A DNA stretch of 64,000 nucleotides, taken from NCBI GenBank assembly GCA_904395335.1, contig CAJFNR010000065.1:58599-122598 (forward strand). The letters are read 5' to 3'. Of this stretch, positions 44,598 to 55,628 are shown in pieces. A program made the position numbers and the translations under genes. Positions within the stretch are counted from its first letter, which is position 1. The number at the start of each line of letters is the position of its first letter. The DNA comes from Candidatus Avimonas narfae. Lineage in GTDB: Bacteria > Bacillota > Clostridia > Oscillospirales > Acutalibacteraceae. The notes beneath the pieces are model-generated. The model ran no database searches. It had not been told where the DNA came from and was given only the letters and a program-made list of their open reading frames with translations.

Positions 44598-45542
44598 ATG
44601 TTTGGATATGTCCGGATATACAAACCGGAGCTCAAGGTAGGCGAATACGAACAGTATCAGGGCGTGTATTGCTCGCTGTGCAAACAGTTGGGAAAAAGCT
44701 GCGGGCAGACCGCCCGCTTGTCTCTCAGCTATGACCTTACTTTTTTTGCGTTGTTCCGTATGGCGTTGGATGACGGCTGCCCCCGGTTCGAAAGGGGACG
44801 TTGCTTTCTCCACCCCGTGAAAAAGCGCCCCTGCTGTGCCTCCAATGACCATATCCGGTTTGCCGCCGACGCTTCTGCGCTGCTGACCTATTACAAGCTG
44901 AGGGACAATATCCAGGACAGCGGCCCCGTGCGTCGGACGGCCCTGCATGCGATTCAGCCGCCGGTGGCGCTGTCCAGAAGGCGGGCCGCCGTCCGGCAGC
45001 CTGAGCTGGAGCAAGCGGTGCGTACCTATCTCGAGGAGCAGAACCGTCTGGAGATGGAGCAGACGCCGTCACTGGACGCCGCAGCGGAGCCCTCCGCCCG
45101 CCTGCTTTCCTATATGGCGGCGCTGACCGCCAGGGATGATCGGGAACGGCTGATTCTGGAACGCTTCGGCTACTGTCTGGGGCGCTGGATCTATCTCATC
45201 GACGCGGTGGATGATATGGCGGAGGATTTGGAAGCGGAGGGGTATAACCCCTATCTTCTTGCCCGCGGCATCCACAAAGGCGAGGGGGCGGAGCAGGCGA
45301 TACGGGAGGCACGGGAATATTCCCGGCTGACGCTCAACGCCTGCCTGGCCGAATGCATCGCCGCCTATAATTTGCTGGATATCCGGCACTTTGACGGAAT
45401 CCTCCGCAACGTGCTGGAGTGGGGGATGCCGGCTGCTCAGGAGCGGGTGATTCAGGGGCAGTACCATAAGGAAAAAAGGGATCCGGCGGTGTTGCCGTCG
45501 GAGGAGAAAGAGGATCAGGGCAAAATTGCCGGAAAGGTTTGA
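44598..45542 (+). CDS. DUF5685 family protein
   Basis: A 314-aa protein whose start MFGYVRIYKPELKVGEYEQY followed by YCSLCKQLGKSCG is the DUF5685 signature; several cysteines (CSLC, RPCC) may bind metal. The body is mostly helical, with an acidic DAVDDMAEDLEAE stretch that resembles a prenyl-synthase-like helix but is not proven to be one. Function is unknown. Its stop overlaps the frame of a J-domain gene, and the two are probably one operon. The start has only a weak site (CCGGGG). Confidence 0.8.
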   Translation: MFGYVRIYKPELKVGEYEQYQGVYCSLCKQLGKSCGQTARLSLSYDLTFFALFRMALDDGCPRFERGRCFLHPVKKRPCCASNDHIRFAADASALLTYYKLRDNIQDSGPVRRTALHAIQPPVALSRRRAAVRQPELEQAVRTYLEEQNRLEMEQTPSLDAAAEPSARLLSYMAALTARDDRERLILERFGYCLGRWIYLIDAVDDMAEDLEAEGYNPYLLARGIHKGEGAEQAIREAREYSRLTLNACLAECIAAYNLLDIRHFDGILRNVLEWGMPAAQERVIQGQYHKEKRDPAVLPSEEKEDQGKIAGKV

Positions 45543-45550
45543 GAACAGCC

Positions 45551-46168
45551 ATGAGTGTAAGCGATCCCTATAAGGTATTGAATATCAGTCCCAACGCCAC
45601 CGACGACGAGGTGAAGACGGCCTATCGGGAAATGGCGCGGAAGTATCATCCGGACAATTATGCCAACAATCCCCTGTCCGATCTGGCCCAGGAGAAGATG
45701 CAGGAGATCAACGAAGCTTATGATGCCATTATCCGCATGCGCAAGGGCGGTGGTTCGAACGGGACGGGAGGAACCGGAGGATACGGACGCACAGGCGGTT
45801 CCCGTTATGGCGATATCCGCAGCATGATCAGCACCGGCCGCATTCAGGACGCCGAGGTGCTGCTGGACGGTGTTCCCGCCGCTTCCCGGGATGCGGAGTG
45901 GTTTTTTCTCAAGGGTAGCGTGCTGTACCGCAAGGGATGGCTGGAGGACGCCTACAACAATTTCGCCACCGCGTGCCGCATGGATCCCTCCAACGGCGAA
46001 TACCGGGCAGCAGTTAATCAGATGAACACCCAGCGCCAAACCGGCGGTTACCGCACCTCCGGCCGTCCGGCAGGAGGCGGCTGCAGTGCCTGTGACGTAT
46101 GCAACGCCCTGATCTGCACCGACTGCTGTTGCGAGTGCATGGGCGGTGATTTCATCAGCTGCTGCTGA
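45551..46168 (+). CDS. J-domain (DnaJ-like) protein with Cys-rich C-terminus
   Basis: A 205-aa protein. Residues 1-65 are a J domain (DPYKVLNISPNATDDEVK, with the HPD motif in ARKYHPDNY). A Gly/Ser-rich linker follows, then a TPR-like segment (EWFFLKGSVLYRKGWLEDAYNNF) and a terminal stretch CSACDVCNALICTDCCCECM with about ten cysteines, likely metal-binding. It would recruit and stimulate an Hsp70. ATG 45551 gives the expected J-domain start. It adjoins the DUF5685 gene, which is also cysteine-rich. Confidence 0.85.
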   Translation: MSVSDPYKVLNISPNATDDEVKTAYREMARKYHPDNYANNPLSDLAQEKMQEINEAYDAIIRMRKGGGSNGTGGTGGYGRTGGSRYGDIRSMISTGRIQDAEVLLDGVPAASRDAEWFFLKGSVLYRKGWLEDAYNNFATACRMDPSNGEYRAAVNQMNTQRQTGGYRTSGRPAGGGCSACDVCNALICTDCCCECMGGDFISCC

Positions 46169-46199
46169 CGGAAAGAGCGGAGGACGAGGAGGAACCAAC

Positions 46200-46739
46200 G
46201 TGAAGCAAACCAGTAAAGTGGCACTGTGCGGTGTGCTGTCGGCGCTGTCTGTCATGCTGATGCTGCTGACCGTCATCCCCATTGCCACCTACGCCCTGCC
46301 CGCCATGGCCGGGGCGGTCCTGATTCCCATTGTGGTGGAGGCGGGGCCCCGCTGGGGTTGGATGTCCTATGCGGCGGTGGCTCTCCTGTGTCTGCTTATC
46401 GGTCCCGAACCGGAGGCCAAGGTGCTGTTCGTCACTTTCTTCGGCTATTATCCCGTGCTCAAGGCGCAGCTGGAACGGCTGCATAAGCGCTGGGTGGAGT
46501 GGGTCATCAAGCTGGCGGTTTTTAACGTGGCCATTGTCGGATCGTATCTGCTGATGACCTTTGTGCTGCATCTTCCTATGGATTTTGACCTTTTCGGGTT
46601 GGATATCCGAGTATTTTTGCTGGGAATGCTGATAGCGGGAAACGTTGTTTTCGTCATTTATGATTTAGCCCTGACCAATGTGATTACAGCCTACTGGGTG
46701 CGGCTGCATCCCAAGCTAACCCGCCTGTTCCGCCATTGA
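46200..46739 (+). CDS. Multi-pass membrane protein of unknown function
   Basis: A 179-aa integral membrane protein with five to six helices (ALCGVLSALSVMLMLLTVIP; AMAGAVLIPIVVEAG; YAAVALLCLLIG; further helices to residue 165). The size and arrangement recall ECF-transporter S components, but no substrate motif was recognised. GTG 46200 lies about seven bases after GAGGAGG; the upstream frame overlaps the J-domain gene. A terminator follows directly. Confidence 0.7.
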   Translation: MKQTSKVALCGVLSALSVMLMLLTVIPIATYALPAMAGAVLIPIVVEAGPRWGWMSYAAVALLCLLIGPEPEAKVLFVTFFGYYPVLKAQLERLHKRWVEWVIKLAVFNVAIVGSYLLMTFVLHLPMDFDLFGLDIRVFLLGMLIAGNVVFVIYDLALTNVITAYWVRLHPKLTRLFRH

Positions 46740-46762
46740 GGCCGCACAAGGTGCGGCCTTTT
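46740..46762 (+). terminator. Rho-independent terminator
   Basis: GGCCGCAC (46740-46747) pairs with GTGCGGCC (46751-46758), loop AAG, then four T; it starts at the last gene's stop. Confidence 0.75.
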
Positions 46763-46813
46763 GCCGTTATCGGGCGAAAAAAGAATCCGTTTTGCAGGAT
46801 GGACAGTTTTTAC

Positions 46814-46842
46814 TTGCAATTTTCTCCGTTTCGCCTTACAAT
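46814..46842 (+). promoter_or_regulatory. Promoter of the RpiR-type regulator
   Basis: TTGCAA (46814-46819), a 17-bp spacer and TACAAT (46837-46842), 18 bp before ATG 46861, so the leader is very short. Confidence 0.6.
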
Positions 46843-46860
46843 AATCATGGGGGTGATCGG

Positions 46861-47727
46861 ATGAAATCCAATCTAATCAGCGCCATCACCGAGCGTATGC
46901 CGACCCTTTCCAAGGGGCAGAAGCGCATCGCCCGTTTTATTTTGGAGCATTACGACAGCGCGGCGTTTATGACGGCTAACAAGTTGGGGCGGGAGGTACA
47001 GGTCAGCGAATCCACTGTGGTCCGCTTTGCCACCGAACTGGGCTATGACGGTTATCCCCGTCTGCAGAAGGCCATGCAGGAGCTGGTCCGCAGCAAGCTG
47101 ACCTCCCTGCAGCGTATGGAGATTACCCGCTCCCGTATGCGGGACGACGAGGTGCTGGACAACATCATGGCCTGCGATATTGCCAATGTCCGCCAGACGC
47201 TGGATGAGATGCCACGGGAGGTTTTCAACGCGGCGGTGGACGCCATTGTCAACGCCCGCCGGGTGTATATTTTTGGCGCGGGAAGCTGCCGGGCGCTGGC
47301 CAATTTCATCGCCTATTACCTAAAAATGTTGCTGGTGGATATCCATTTGATCTATACTTCCAGCGAGACGGAGATCTTCGAGGAAATGCTGCACATCGAT
47401 GAGAGGGATGCCATTATCGGCGTCAGCTTTCCGCGATATTCCAGCAAGGCTGTCAAGGCCATGCATTTTGCCCATTCCCGCGGAGCCAAGGTGATCGCCA
47501 TCACGGATACGCCGGCGTCGCCCATAGCGGAGCTGGCCTCCTATCTGTTGCTGGCCCACAGCGATATGGCCACGGTGGTGGATTCCCTGGTGGCGCCGCT
47601 GAGCGTTATCAACGCCCTGATTGTGGCGGCCTCCCTGCGCAAGATGGACAGCGTGACGCAGACGTTGACCGAGCTGGAGGAGCTGTGGGATCAATACGAC
47701 GTGTATCAGAAGTACAGCGAGGATTGA
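46861..47727 (+). CDS. MurR/RpiR family transcriptional regulator
   Basis: A 288-aa regulator. The N-terminal RpiR helix-turn-helix is TANKLGREVQVSESTVVRFATELGYDGYPRLQ (core: VSESTVVRFATELGYDGY); the C-terminal SIS domain (RRVYIFGAGSCRALANFIAYYL, VSFPRYSSKAVKA, ITDTPASPIAELAS) binds phosphosugars. ATG 46861 follows GGGGTGAT. No sugar genes adjoin it; downstream are a flavoprotein and cmk. Targets cannot be named. Confidence 0.9.
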   Translation: MKSNLISAITERMPTLSKGQKRIARFILEHYDSAAFMTANKLGREVQVSESTVVRFATELGYDGYPRLQKAMQELVRSKLTSLQRMEITRSRMRDDEVLDNIMACDIANVRQTLDEMPREVFNAAVDAIVNARRVYIFGAGSCRALANFIAYYLKMLLVDIHLIYTSSETEIFEEMLHIDERDAIIGVSFPRYSSKAVKAMHFAHSRGAKVIAITDTPASPIAELASYLLLAHSDMATVVDSLVAPLSVINALIVAASLRKMDSVTQTLTELEELWDQYDVYQKYSED

Positions 47728-47749
47728 GCGCTGGCCGGGAGGAAACAGC

Positions 47750-49012
47750 ATGGGGATCGTGGTGATCGGCGGGGGAGCCGCCGGCCTGATGGCTGCGGGC
47801 TTCGCCGCGCAGACACTGACGCAGGCCGGTCTGCCGGCCGATGTGACGGTGCTGGAACGGGGCCCCCGGTTGGCGCGGAAGGTGCGTATCACCGGCAAAG
47901 GGCGCTGTAATCTGACCAACAACTGCTCTTTGGCGGAATTTATCGACCATGTTCCCGAAAACGGACGGTTTCTGTACAGTGCCCTGTCCTCCTTTTCGCC
48001 GCAGGATACCATGGCCTGGTTTGAGGAGCAGGGGGTGGCGGTGAAGACCGAGAGGGGCAACCGGGTGTTTCCCAGCTCCGACAAAGCGGCCGATGTAGTG
48101 CAGGCGCTGAGTGCCTTTGTGCAGCAGACGGGTTGCCGGATCCGTCAGGGCCGCGCCTGTCGGCTGGTGACGGAAAACGGGCGGTGCACCGGTGTCGTCA
48201 CCGAGGCGGGGGAGGCCCTGCGGGCGCAGGCTGTGATTGTGTGTACCGGCGGGCTGTCGTATCCCCTGACTGGTTCGGATGGCGACGGATACTGGCTGGC
48301 GGAGCAGGCGGGGCATACCGTGGTGCCGCCACGGCCGTCGCTGGTACCGCTGGTGTCCTCCGCGTCCTGGTGCCGGGAGGCGCAGGGGCTATCGCTGCGC
48401 AACTGCCGTCTGTGGGTGCAGGACAATGCCGCCGGTCAGGTGATTTTTTCGGATTTTGGGGAGATGCTGTTCACCCATTTCGGGGTTTCCGGTCCGTTGG
48501 TGCTCAGCGCCAGCGCTCATATGCGCCGGATGGAACCGGGGCGGTACACGCTGTATCTGGATGTGAAGCCGGCATTGTCGCCGGAGCAGCTGGATGCCCG
48601 CCTGGTACGGGATCTGCAGGAAAACCGCAACCGGGATTTTCAGAATTCCCTGGGGGCGCTGTTGCCACGGTCGCTTATCCCGGCGGTGGTGGAGTTGTCC
48701 GGTATCCCGCCGGAACGCAAGTGCCATTCTGTCACCCGCGAAGAGCGCCGGGGCCTGGTTTCCCTGCTTAAGGCGCTGCCGGTGCCGGTGGAGGGCTTTC
48801 GCCCAGTGGAAGAGGCCATCGTCACCTCCGGCGGTGTCAGCGTGAAGGAGATCGGCAGCAAAACCATGGAATCCCGCCGGATGTCGGGGGTGTATTTTGC
48901 CGGCGAGGTGCTGGATGTGGACGCCTATACCGGCGGCTTCAATCTGCAGATTGCTTTTTCCACCGGACGGGCGGCGGGCATCGCCGCCGCATTAGCACTG
49001 AAAGACCGATAG
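47750..49012 (+). CDS. HI0933/YhiN-type FAD-dependent oxidoreductase
   Basis: A 420-aa flavoprotein. IVVIGGGAAGLMAAGFAA binds FAD, ARKVRITGKGRCNLTNN is the family-specific loop, and the C-terminal GVYFAGEVLDVDAYTGGFNLQ (core: FAGEVLDVDAYTGG) closes the flavin site. Some members act as bile-acid or related reductases (BaiN group); most have no known substrate. It lies 22 bp after the RpiR gene. Confidence 0.9.
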   Translation: MGIVVIGGGAAGLMAAGFAAQTLTQAGLPADVTVLERGPRLARKVRITGKGRCNLTNNCSLAEFIDHVPENGRFLYSALSSFSPQDTMAWFEEQGVAVKTERGNRVFPSSDKAADVVQALSAFVQQTGCRIRQGRACRLVTENGRCTGVVTEAGEALRAQAVIVCTGGLSYPLTGSDGDGYWLAEQAGHTVVPPRPSLVPLVSSASWCREAQGLSLRNCRLWVQDNAAGQVIFSDFGEMLFTHFGVSGPLVLSASAHMRRMEPGRYTLYLDVKPALSPEQLDARLVRDLQENRNRDFQNSLGALLPRSLIPAVVELSGIPPERKCHSVTREERRGLVSLLKALPVPVEGFRPVEEAIVTSGGVSVKEIGSKTMESRRMSGVYFAGEVLDVDAYTGGFNLQIAFSTGRAAGIAAALALKDR

Positions 49013-49027
49013 AGGAGTGAATATGTG

Positions 49028-49717
49028 ATGAGTACACGTCCTTTTGCCGTCGCCATCGACGGCCCCGCCGGAGCGGGGAAAAGCACGCTGGCGAAAATCC
49101 TGGCCCGAGAGCTGGGGTTTCTGTATATGGATACCGGCGCTTTGTACCGCACCATCGGCTATGCCGTGCTGCGGGAGGGGGGGGATCCTGCCGACGCCGC
49201 CGTGGTGGAGGCGCGGCTTCCATCCCTGGATGTCCGGTTGACCCATGAGGCGGACGGGCAGCATGTATGGCTGGACGGAGAGGATGTCAACGGGGAGATC
49301 CGGACGCCGGAGGTGTCCCGGGCGGCATCTCAGGTTTCCGCCCTGCCGGCGGTGAGGGCGTATCTGCTGCAGCTGCAGAGGGATACGGCTGCTTCCTGTG
49401 ATGTGATTATGGACGGCCGGGATATCGGCACGGTGGTGCTGCCAGATGCACAGCTGAAAATTTTCCTCAGCGCCACGCCGGAGGAGCGGGCGCGCCGCCG
49501 CTATGAAGAGCTGCGGGGAAAAGGGGTGGATACCACCTTTGAACAGGTGCTGGCCGATATGCAGCAGCGCGATTATGACGATTCCCATCGGGCGGCGGCT
49601 CCGCTGAAAGCCGCGGAGGACGCGGTGGCGGTCAATACTACCGGGGAAACGGTGGAGCAGTCGGTGGCGCGGATGAAAAAACTGGTGAACGACCGCTTGG
49701 CATCCTGTGGGCGTTGA
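49028..49717 (+). CDS. cmk: Cytidylate kinase
   Basis: A 229-aa protein. The P-loop is DGPAGAGKSTLAK, YMDTGALYR is the acceptor-site motif and VIMDGRDIGTVVLPDA the conserved CMP-binding core. It phosphorylates CMP and dCMP. GAGGAG lies ten bases before ATG 49028; GTG 49025 in the same frame is an alternative. It is first of cmk-plsC-ispH/rpsA, an order common in Clostridia. Confidence 0.96.
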   Translation: MSTRPFAVAIDGPAGAGKSTLAKILARELGFLYMDTGALYRTIGYAVLREGGDPADAAVVEARLPSLDVRLTHEADGQHVWLDGEDVNGEIRTPEVSRAASQVSALPAVRAYLLQLQRDTAASCDVIMDGRDIGTVVLPDAQLKIFLSATPEERARRRYEELRGKGVDTTFEQVLADMQQRDYDDSHRAAAPLKAAEDAVAVNTTGETVEQSVARMKKLVNDRLASCGR

Positions 49718-49741
49718 GGGCTACATGAGGGGGGAGAAAGC

Positions 49742-50386
49742 ATGGGAATGAAATTCGGGCGTTTTCTGCTGTGGTTTTTCAAGCCTTTGTATTGGCTGCT
49801 GTTTCCTTACAAGGTGGTGGGCCGGAAGCATGTCCCGAAGGAGTCCGACGGCCCCGTCATCCTGTGCTGCAACCATCAGTCCTATCTGGATCCGGTCTAT
49901 CTGCTCATGAGCCAGAAGCGGCACATTTACTTTATGGCCAAGGCTGAATTGATGAAGGGCCGGCTGGGGCACTGGTTTTTTGCCAATGTGATGGGGGTGT
50001 TCCCTGTTAAGCGGGGGACCGGGGATACTGGAGCCATCGATACGGCGGTGCAGCTGGTGAAGGAAGGCAAGATGATGGGGATTTTCCCCGAGGGCACCCG
50101 CTCCCGGGACGGCAAGCTGGGCCGGGGGAAATCCGGCGCCGCTCTGATCGTTTCCCGGACGGGGGCCATGGTGCTGCCGGTAGGGATCCGTACCAAAAAT
50201 CAAAAGCCGCGGATTTTCCGCAAGGTGACGGTCACCTATGGGGAGCCCATTCCCTTCGAGGAGCTGCATCTGGACGATCCGGAGCACCCGGATCTGCGCT
50301 ATGCCTCCCGGCTGATCATGGGACGTATCGCCGGCTTGATAGGAGAACAGGAGGAGGCGGCGAACAATCCGCCCCGAAAGGAGTAA
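49742..50386 (+). CDS. plsC: 1-acyl-sn-glycerol-3-phosphate acyltransferase
   Basis: A 214-aa membrane-associated acyltransferase. The catalytic NHQSYLDP (HX4D) and the substrate motif FPEGTRSRDGKL are present, with an N-terminal hydrophobic helix (FLLWFFKPLYWLLFPY). It makes phosphatidic acid from lysophosphatidic acid. GGGGGGAGAAAG precedes ATG 49742; the next gene begins four bases after its stop. Confidence 0.94.
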   Translation: MGMKFGRFLLWFFKPLYWLLFPYKVVGRKHVPKESDGPVILCCNHQSYLDPVYLLMSQKRHIYFMAKAELMKGRLGHWFFANVMGVFPVKRGTGDTGAIDTAVQLVKEGKMMGIFPEGTRSRDGKLGRGKSGAALIVSRTGAMVLPVGIRTKNQKPRIFRKVTVTYGEPIPFEELHLDDPEHPDLRYASRLIMGRIAGLIGEQEEAANNPPRKE

Positions 50387-50389
50387 CCA

Positions 50390-52453
50390 TTGTCCGTGAA
50401 AATACTACTGGCCCGCTCGGCGGGCTTCTGCTTTGGCGTCAGCAAGGCGGTGGACAGCGTCAACCGCCTGCTGGACGAAGGAAAAACCGTATATACCTTG
50501 GGTCCTATTATCCATAATCCTCAACTGGTGGCCCAGCTGGAAAGCCGGGGCGTGCGTATTGTGGAGGCGCCGGAGGAGGCGCCTCCCGGCGCCACTTTAG
50601 TCATCCGATCCCATGGGGTTCCCCGGGAAATTATGGACCGGATCGCGGCGCTGCCGTTGGAGGTATGCGACGCCACCTGTCCCTTTGTCCGGAAAATCCA
50701 CCGCATTGCAGCGGAGCAGTCCGCCCGGGGCGCCTGCCTGCTTATCGCGGGCAACCCCAATCATCCCGAGGTGGTGGGGATCCGGGGCCATTGTACCGGC
50801 CCCTCCCATGTTGTATCCAGCGCGCAGGAATTGCGGGAATGGATCGCCCGGGGTGAATGGGCGGAACAGGCTCCTGTCGCGATGATTGCCCAGACTACCT
50901 TTCACACCGGAACCTGGAAAGATTGCGTGGAAATCGCAAAAAAGCACTATACAAATCTCTCCGTTTTTGATACAATATGTGATGCAACTGCCAAACGGCA
51001 AAATGAGGCGGTTGAATTGTCGCAAAAAAGCGATATAATGGTGATTGTCGGGGGACGTCAGAGTTCCAATACCGCCAAGCTGAGGGATGTCTGTGCCGCG
51101 CACTGTCCGACCGTGCTGGTCGAGACCGCGGACGAGCTTCCGGCTTCTCTCTTTGACGGGGTACAGACCGCCGGTCTCACCGCCGGTGCGTCGACGCCCG
51201 CCGATATTATAAAGGAGGTACTTTCAACCATGTCCGAAATTGAAAAAAACAACGAAGTCCAGAAGGTCGAGGATGCTGCCGCCGCCGAGACCAAGGCGCA
51301 GGCTGCGGCAACCGACGGCGCGGACACCGCTCCGGCGAAATCCTTCGACGAAATGAGCTTCGAGGAGGCGCTGGAGGCGTCCCTTCAGTCCCTGAATACG
51401 GATGAAAGGGTCCGCGGCGTGGTTGTCGGTATCGCTCCCAACGAAGTGCAGGTGGAAGTGGTCGGCCGCAAGCAAGCCGGTTACATCCCGCTGAATGAGC
51501 TGAGTGCGGATCCTAACGCCAAGGCTGAGGATCTGGTCAAGGTGGGCGACGAGCTGGAGCTGCTCATCATGCGGACCAATGACCAGGAAGGCACCATCAT
51601 GCTGTCCAAAAAGCGCGTGGACGCCATGAAGGGCTGGGACAAGGTCGTGGAAGCGGAGGAGTCCGGCGAGATTCTGGAAGGTACCGTCACCGATATCATC
51701 AAAGGCGGCATGCTGGCGGTTACCAACGGCGTGCGCGTGTTTATCCCGGCCTCCCAGGCGTCCGCCATGCGGATGGAGGATCTGTCCCCCCTGAAGGGAC
51801 AGACGGTGCGTTTCCGCATCATTGAAACCAATAAGAGCCGTCGCCGTGCGGTGGGTTCCGTGCGCCAGGTAGCCCGCGAGGAACGCAAGGAGAAGGAAAA
51901 CGCCTTCTGGGAGAAGGCGGAGATCGGCCAGACCTACACCGGTGTGGTCAAGTCCCTGACCTCTTACGGCGCCTTTGTGGATATCGGCGGCGTGGACGGC
52001 ATGATCCACATCTCCGAGCTGTCCTGGAGCCGCATCAAGCATCCCTCCGAAGTGGTCAATGTCGGTGATACCGTCCAGGTGTACATCAAGGATCTGGATC
52101 ACGAGAAACGCAAGATCTCTCTGGGCTACCGCAAGGCGGAGGACAATCCGTGGGAGATCCTCAAGGAAAAGTATCCGGTGGGTTCTGTGGTCAAGGCGAA
52201 GATTGTGGGCATGACCACTTTCGGTGCGTTTGCCCAGATCCTGCCCGGCGTGGACGGCCTGATCCACATTTCTCAGATCGCGGATCATCGCGTGGAGAAG
52301 CCGCAGGATGAGCTGAAAATGGGTGAAGAGGTGACGGTGAAAATCACCAACATTGACTTCGACAAGAAGCGCATCAGCCTTTCCATCCGCGAATTGCTGG
52401 AGGAAGCGGCGGACTCCGCTGAGGAGACCCCGGAGACTTCCGAAGAAGAATAA
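50390..52453 (+). CDS. ispH: Fusion of IspH (HMBPP reductase) and ribosomal protein S1-like domains
   Basis: A 687-aa two-part protein. Residues 1-280 are IspH, the last enzyme of the MEP isoprenoid pathway, with presumed [4Fe-4S] ligands Cys14 (AGFCFGV), Cys97 (CDATCPFV) and Cys197 (FDTICDAT). After an acidic Ala/Glu linker, four S1 domains follow from about residue 335, the best being YTGVVKSLTSYGAFVDI and VKAKIVGMTTFGAFAQI. Such fusions are known in Clostridia. TTG 50390 has AAAGGAG six bases upstream. A second strong start lies exactly at the junction (51230). A terminator follows. Confidence 0.95.
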   Translation: MSVKILLARSAGFCFGVSKAVDSVNRLLDEGKTVYTLGPIIHNPQLVAQLESRGVRIVEAPEEAPPGATLVIRSHGVPREIMDRIAALPLEVCDATCPFVRKIHRIAAEQSARGACLLIAGNPNHPEVVGIRGHCTGPSHVVSSAQELREWIARGEWAEQAPVAMIAQTTFHTGTWKDCVEIAKKHYTNLSVFDTICDATAKRQNEAVELSQKSDIMVIVGGRQSSNTAKLRDVCAAHCPTVLVETADELPASLFDGVQTAGLTAGASTPADIIKEVLSTMSEIEKNNEVQKVEDAAAAETKAQAAATDGADTAPAKSFDEMSFEEALEASLQSLNTDERVRGVVVGIAPNEVQVEVVGRKQAGYIPLNELSADPNAKAEDLVKVGDELELLIMRTNDQEGTIMLSKKRVDAMKGWDKVVEAEESGEILEGTVTDIIKGGMLAVTNGVRVFIPASQASAMRMEDLSPLKGQTVRFRIIETNKSRRRAVGSVRQVAREERKEKENAFWEKAEIGQTYTGVVKSLTSYGAFVDIGGVDGMIHISELSWSRIKHPSEVVNVGDTVQVYIKDLDHEKRKISLGYRKAEDNPWEILKEKYPVGSVVKAKIVGMTTFGAFAQILPGVDGLIHISQIADHRVEKPQDELKMGEEVTVKITNIDFDKKRISLSIRELLEEAADSAEETPETSEEE
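51211..51232 (+). promoter_or_regulatory. Internal ribosome binding site and start at the IspH/S1 junction
   Basis: AAAGGAGGT (51211-51219) lies ten bases before an in-frame ATG at 51230 (codon 281). It would yield a free S1-like protein of 407 aa (MSEIEKNNEV...). The site coincides with the last IspH residues, where separate genes would once have met. Confidence 0.55.
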
Positions 52454-52470
52454 GGCGAGCATTGCGAAAG

Positions 52471-52503
52471 GCGTCCCGCATGGTATCCATGTGGGACGCT
52501 TTT
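52471..52503 (+). terminator. Rho-independent terminator after ispH/rpsA
   Basis: A 13-bp stem with one G-U pair (52471-52483 / 52487-52499), loop TAT and four T. Confidence 0.85.
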
Positions 52504-52666
52504 GTCATGGGACTAAACGGTGAAAAATCATCTCCAGATTCAGCCTCGGTAAAAAACGGCAGATCTGTTCCTTTTAAAAAAATAAGCGTTTTCCGGCCTT
52601 TTTTCGGCTTTTGGAACCCCTCTTTGTCCTTTTGCGTAGGATGTAAGGCAAAGGAGGCAGGCGGTT

Positions 52667-53344
52667 ATGTGGAGAAGAACCATCGGTTCCGGGAAAAGGA
52701 GGTCAATGCCGCTGTTCCGGGTAGGGATCGTGGTGCTTTGTCTTCTGGTCGCAGTACTAGCCGTGGACGGCAGACTTCAGTCCATTGTTCGGGCCTATGG
52801 GCAGTCCCAGGCGGAACGGCTGGCGTCTCTGGCGGTGGATCAGGCGGTGACACAGGTTCTGGCCAGTGGAGAATACGCCTATAATGATCTGGTGGTTGTC
52901 ACCACGGATCAGGAGGGGAACATCGTCTCTCTGGAGGCGGATATTGTGGAGGTGAACCGGCTGAAGGCGGCGGTGTCCACCGCTATACTGGAAAAGCTGG
53001 CTCAGCGGGAAAAACAGGATGTGCGGGTTCCCCTGGGCGACCTGATCGGAGGGGACTACTTTACCGGCCGCGGACCGCGGCTGACCTTCCGTCTGTCCAT
53101 GACCGGCACGGCGCTGACCAATCTGACCAGCAGCTTTACCTCCGCCGGGATCAACCAGACACGGCATGAGATTTTGCTGGACGTGCAGATGAACCTGTCG
53201 GTGGTATTGTCCGATCGTGTGCAGACGATACCGCTGCATACGGAGTTTCTGGTGGCGGAGACCATCCTCAAGGGAGAAGTGCCCAGCGTTTACGGAAGCG
53301 GCTGGGGGCTGCTGGGAGCTGGAGCGGAGATCTCCGAGGAATAA
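52667..53344 (+). CDS. yunB: Sporulation protein YunB
   Basis: A 225-aa protein with one N-terminal membrane helix (FRVGIVVLCLLVAVLAVDG) and a large outer domain. LASLAVDQAVTQVLASGEYAYNDLVVV and VPLGDLIGGDYFTGRGPRLTF (cores: VDQAVTQVL, PLGDLIGGDYF) are YunB hallmarks. It is a sigma-E-controlled mother-cell protein of unknown biochemical role. AAAGGAGG lies ten bases before ATG 52667. The upstream 160 bp held no convincing sigma-E promoter. Confidence 0.93.
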   Translation: MWRRTIGSGKRRSMPLFRVGIVVLCLLVAVLAVDGRLQSIVRAYGQSQAERLASLAVDQAVTQVLASGEYAYNDLVVVTTDQEGNIVSLEADIVEVNRLKAAVSTAILEKLAQREKQDVRVPLGDLIGGDYFTGRGPRLTFRLSMTGTALTNLTSSFTSAGINQTRHEILLDVQMNLSVVLSDRVQTIPLHTEFLVAETILKGEVPSVYGSGWGLLGAGAEISEE

Positions 53345-53378
53345 CCCAAGCTTTTACGGTAATCGGACAAAAAGCTCC

Positions 53379-53407
53379 TTGCGTTTTTCAGGGAAAAAGT
53401 GTATTCT
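53379..53407 (+). promoter_or_regulatory. Possible promoter of ligA
   Basis: TTGCGT (53379-53384), 17 bp and TATTCT (53402-53407), about 65 bp before ATG 53472. Both hexamers are only four of six. Confidence 0.3.
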
Positions 53408-53420
53408 GACACCGGATTGA

Positions 53421-55460
<2,040 letters not shown>

Positions 55461-55628
55461 AGGGGACGGCTGGCTTTCGTTGTAGCATTGTCCGCAGGAC
55501 GGGTACGGGCTTTCCTATTGAGGTTTTATCCGACAGATTACTATAGGGAATGACCGTGGCGGCCCTGTAAAAGGGCTGTTGATGGTATAGTTTTTTTCAG
55601 AAGACCGTTATAAAAGGAGGAACAACAC

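Noticed and set aside
51224..52462. 412-aa minus-strand frame antisense to the S1 domains
   Set aside because: Shadow of strongly biased codons in the S1 region.
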